A program made the translations under genes and the position numbers. Shown here piece by piece: positions 61,510 through 64,000 of a DNA stretch of 64,000 nucleotides. The notes below the pieces were generated by a model, which was not told the DNA's origin, ran no database searches, and saw only the letters and a program-made list of their open reading frames with translations. How positions within the stretch are numbered: position 1 is the stretch's first letter; each line of letters starts with the position of its first letter. The stretch is from Novosphingobium sp. AAP83. GTDB lineage: Bacteria; Pseudomonadota; Alphaproteobacteria; Sphingomonadales; Sphingomonadaceae. The stretch is taken from positions 62,001-126,000 of the forward strand of contig NZ_LJHY01000003.1 in assembly GCF_001295795.1 (NCBI RefSeq), in the 5' to 3' direction.

Positions 61510-63324
61510 TCACTCGTCTTCGAACAGATCGGCCAATTGCTCGATGATTGTGCCGCCAAGCTGTTCGGCGTCCATGATCGTCACGGCGCGGCGGTAATAG
61601 CGGGTCACGTCATGGCCGATGCCGATAGCAACGAGCTGGACCGGCGATTGCTTTTCGATCCATTCGATCACCTTGCGCAAATGCTGCTCAAGATAGCCTG
61701 CATTGTTGACCGACAGGGTGGAATCATCGACCGGCGCGCCATCGGAAATCACCATCAGGATGCGGCGGTCTTCAGGCCGCGCCAGTAGGCGGCTATGCGC
61801 CCAGAGCAGCGCCTCGCCGTCGATGTTTTCCTTCAGCAACCCTTCGCGCATCATCAGGCCAAGGTTCTTGCGCGCACGCCGCCAAGGCTCATCAGCCTTT
61901 TTGTAAACAATGTGGCGCAAGTCGTTGAGACGGCCCGGTTGTGCAGGCTTGCCGCCGGTCAACCACGCCTCGCGGCTTTGCCCGCCCTTCCACGCGCGGG
62001 TGGTAAAGCCCAGAACTTCGGTTTTCACCCCGCAGCGCTCCAGCGTGCGCGCAAGGATATCGGCGCTGATCGCCGCGATAGAGATCGGACGTCCGCGCAT
62101 CGAACCCGAATTGTCGATCAGCAGCGTGACGATGGTGTCCTTGAACTCCACGTCGCGTTCAATCTTGTACGACAGCGAATGGCCGGGCGAGATCACCACG
62201 CGGGCCAGCCGCGCGGCATCAAGCAAGCCTTCTTCCTGATCGAAATCCCATGACCGGTTCTGCTGCGCCATCAAGCGGCGCTGCAACCGGTTGGCCAGCC
62301 GCGTGACCACGCCCTGCAAGCCCTTGAGCTGCATATCGAGGTAAGCGCGCAACCGCGTAAGCTCTTCCTCGTCACACAGATCGGTGGCGGCAATCACTTC
62401 GTCGAACTGGGTGGTGTAAGATTTGTAGTCAAAGTTTTCGGGCAAATCGGTCCATGGCCGGTTCGGGCGGGTGGGCAACATGCCTTCCTCGCCATCATCG
62501 GCCATATCAGCATCGGCAGCATCGTCGCTCTGCTCGATCTCCTGCTCGGATTCCGAATCCTCGTCACCCTCGCTGGTATCGCCTGCGACTTCGGAGGGTT
62601 CTTGCTGCTGCTCGTCGGAGGAATCGGGCTGTTCTTCGCCCTCGTCATCCTGCTCCTCGCCCTCGTCTTCCTCGGTTTCCTCGTTCTGCTCGGCAGGCGA
62701 CTGGGTGAGATCGAGATGCTGGAGCATGTCGAGCGTCAATTGCTGGAACGCGCGCTGGTCTTCGAGCGATTGGGCAAGACTTTCGAAATCGTCGCTCGCC
62801 TTGCTTTCGATCCAACTACGCACCATCGCCATGCCGACATCGGTGCTGGCAGGCGCACTTTGCCCCGTCAACTTTTCGCGCAACAGCAGCGCCAAGGCTG
62901 ATGGCAAAGGCACTTCTTCGGGCTTGGTGGCGCGGGCAATCGGGTCTGATGCCATGCGCATGGCCAGCGCAGCATCCAGATTGCCACGCATGCCCGCAAA
63001 GGAATTGGCACCCAGCGCTTCATAGCGCACCTGCTCCACAGCGTCATAACACGCGCGCGCCAGCGCTTCGGTCGGCGCATGGCGGCCATGCAGCGCGGCA
63101 TTGTGATGCCGCAACCGCAGCGCCATCGAATCGGCATGGCCGCGCGCCTGCGCCACCTGATCGGCTGGCAAAGCGCGCCCCGGCATGGGCACGCGCATCG
63201 AGCTTCCCGACTGGACCGGCGCATCCGCTGTCCACGCCACCTCAACCTCGGGGTCGAGCGAGATGGCGCGGGCAGTGCCGGTCAGCACCGAGCGGAAACG
63301 GTCTAGAGGAGATTCGTCAGCCAA
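61510..63324 (-). CDS. cobT: Cobaltochelatase subunit CobT
   Basis: The 604-residue protein has the CobT N-terminal region, a very acidic linker (about 215-290, runs of Glu/Asp/Gln) and a C-terminal von Willebrand A domain with the MIDAS motif DNSGSM (Asp404). CobT works with the AAA protein CobS and with CobN to insert cobalt into hydrogenobyrinate diamide in the aerobic B12 pathway. No cobS or cobN is in the window. In many alphaproteobacteria cobS/cobT persist without B12 synthesis, so an alternative role is possible. Confidence 0.93.
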   Translation of the reverse strand: MADESPLDRFRSVLTGTARAISLDPEVEVAWTADAPVQSGSSMRVPMPGRALPADQVAQARGHADSMALRLRHHNAALHGRHAPTEALARACYDAVEQVRYEALGANSFAGMRGNLDAALAMRMASDPIARATKPEEVPLPSALALLLREKLTGQSAPASTDVGMAMVRSWIESKASDDFESLAQSLEDQRAFQQLTLDMLQHLDLTQSPAEQNEETEEDEGEEQDDEGEEQPDSSDEQQQEPSEVAGDTSEGDEDSESEQEIEQSDDAADADMADDGEEGMLPTRPNRPWTDLPENFDYKSYTTQFDEVIAATDLCDEEELTRLRAYLDMQLKGLQGVVTRLANRLQRRLMAQQNRSWDFDQEEGLLDAARLARVVISPGHSLSYKIERDVEFKDTIVTLLIDNSGSMRGRPISIAAISADILARTLERCGVKTEVLGFTTRAWKGGQSREAWLTGGKPAQPGRLNDLRHIVYKKADEPWRRARKNLGLMMREGLLKENIDGEALLWAHSRLLARPEDRRILMVISDGAPVDDSTLSVNNAGYLEQHLRKVIEWIEKQSPVQLVAIGIGHDVTRYYRRAVTIMDAEQLGGTIIEQLADLFEDE

Positions 63325-63366
63325 AATGGGGTGCCCGTTGCCAGATGTCGTATTCAGGTGTTGCTA

Positions 63367-64000
63367 TCAGACGATGCTTTGGCCGGTCTTTGCCCAATCG
63401 GCAAGGAACCCTTCGATACCCTTGTCCGTAAGGACATGTTTGAACAGGCCCTTGATCACGGCGGGCGGCGCGGTGATCACATCGGCACCAATCCGTGCGC
63501 TTTCCAGCACGTGCATGCCGTGGCGGATCGAGGCAACAAGGATCTGCGTTTCGAACGCATAATTATCATAGATCAGGCGGATATCGCGGATCAGGTCCAT
63601 GCCATCAAAGCCGTTGTCATCATGACGGCCGACGAACGGCGAGATGAACGTGGCGCCAGCCTTGGCCGCCAGCAGCGCCTGATTGGCCGAGAAGCAAAGC
63701 GTCACGTTCACTTGCGTGCCTTCGCTGGTCAACGCCTTGCAGGTCTTCAGGCCATCAATCGTCAGCGGCACCTTGATGCACACGTTGTCAGCGATTTTGC
63801 GCAGCACTTCGGCTTCACGCATCATCGTGGCGTGATCCAGCGCAACGACTTCGGCAGAAACCGGGCCATCGACCAGCGCGCAGATTTCGCGCGTCACTTC
63901 GATGAAGTCTTTGCCCGCCTTGGCGATCAGCGTGGGGTTGGTGGTAACACCATCAAGCAGGCCAGTGGCGGCAAGGTCTGCGATTTCGGCGGTGTCAGCG
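63367..64000 (-). CDS. fsa: Transaldolase/fructose-6-phosphate aldolase-like protein (5' end cut by window)
   Basis: The 211 visible codons start within [18 protein letters not shown] and end WAKTGQSIV; about seven N-terminal residues lie beyond the window. The Schiff-base lysine is in CIKVPLT, and NPTLIAK and [22 protein letters not shown] are small-transaldolase (TalC/FSA) signatures. It catalyses dihydroxyacetone transfer or aldol chemistry on sugar phosphates. It lies 42 bases upstream of cobT on the same strand. Confidence 0.92.
   Translation of the reverse strand, partial: ADTAEIADLAATGLLDGVTTNPTLIAKAGKDFIEVTREICALVDGPVSAEVVALDHATMMREAEVLRKIADNVCIKVPLTIDGLKTCKALTSEGTQVNVTLCFSANQALLAAKAGATFISPFVGRHDDNGFDGMDLIRDIRLIYDNYAFETQILVASIRHGMHVLESARIGADVITAPPAVIKGLFKHVLTDKGIEGFLADWAKTGQSIV

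Noticed and set aside
1..64000. tRNA, rRNA and CRISPR arrays
   Set aside because: No CCA-ended cloverleaf, rRNA-like stretch or regularly spaced repeat was found by reading the intergenic regions.

Overview
The window looks like a chromosomal segment of an alphaproteobacterium of the sphingomonad type (Novosphingobium/Erythrobacter-like). I infer this from three things: the exosortase-A (XrtA)-associated exopolysaccharide locus, a class I lysyl-tRNA synthetase, and the plsX-fabH-ihfA-merR order. GC content is high and genes are tightly packed, with many 4-bp ATGA/GTGA or TGATG overlaps. No rRNA, tRNA, CRISPR array, transposase or integrase is visible. No gene-free stretch exceeds about 300 bases.

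Layout. 1-11349: part of an XrtA/PEP-CTERM-associated exopolysaccharide cluster. The minus strand carries Wza-like export lipoprotein, Wzz-like chain-length protein, tyrosine autokinase, outer-membrane barrel and ATPase (cut by the window start), plus an acyl-CoA ligase/PLP-decarboxylase pair. A divergent plus-strand operon encodes a GNAT protein, an acyl carrier protein and two alpha/beta-hydrolase-like proteins. 11350-27566: housekeeping and metabolism (trxB, phosphatase, thioesterase, thiolase, histidine kinase, M28 peptidase, ettA, PNPOx-like protein, RcnB-like protein, 2OG oxygenase, DUF885, a DUF350/lipoprotein/glutathionylspermidine-synthase-like trio, class I LysRS). 27567-38447: a lone flagellin, a DinG-like helicase, sixA, the merR/ihfA/fabH/plsX/rpmF block, MAPEG, XRE regulator, MBL hydrolase, and an S24 repressor divergent from a small HTH-like gene.

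38448-48485 is the most unusual part: four translationally coupled minus-strand genes. They encode a pentahaem-type cytochrome c554-like protein, a lipoprotein with two HbpS/GlcG-like modules, a 679-residue outer-membrane barrel, and a 1530-residue protein with ten CXXCH motifs followed by LVIVD-type beta-propeller repeats. Together they resemble a porin-cytochrome conduit for moving electrons across the outer membrane, which would be unexpected in a presumably aerobic sphingomonad. No assigned function is known to me for this exact gene set.

48663-64000: aldehyde dehydrogenase and acetolactate-synthase-like enzyme, D-2-hydroxyacid dehydrogenase with an overlapping orphan HicB gene, cysS, a CHASE2 adenylate cyclase followed by two paralogous exported proteins, two tandem nitroreductases, two small exported proteins, cobT, and a transaldolase-family gene cut by the window end. 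Two copies of a palindromic intergenic element (11361-11438, 50136-50219) and several hairpins or dyads are also recorded.
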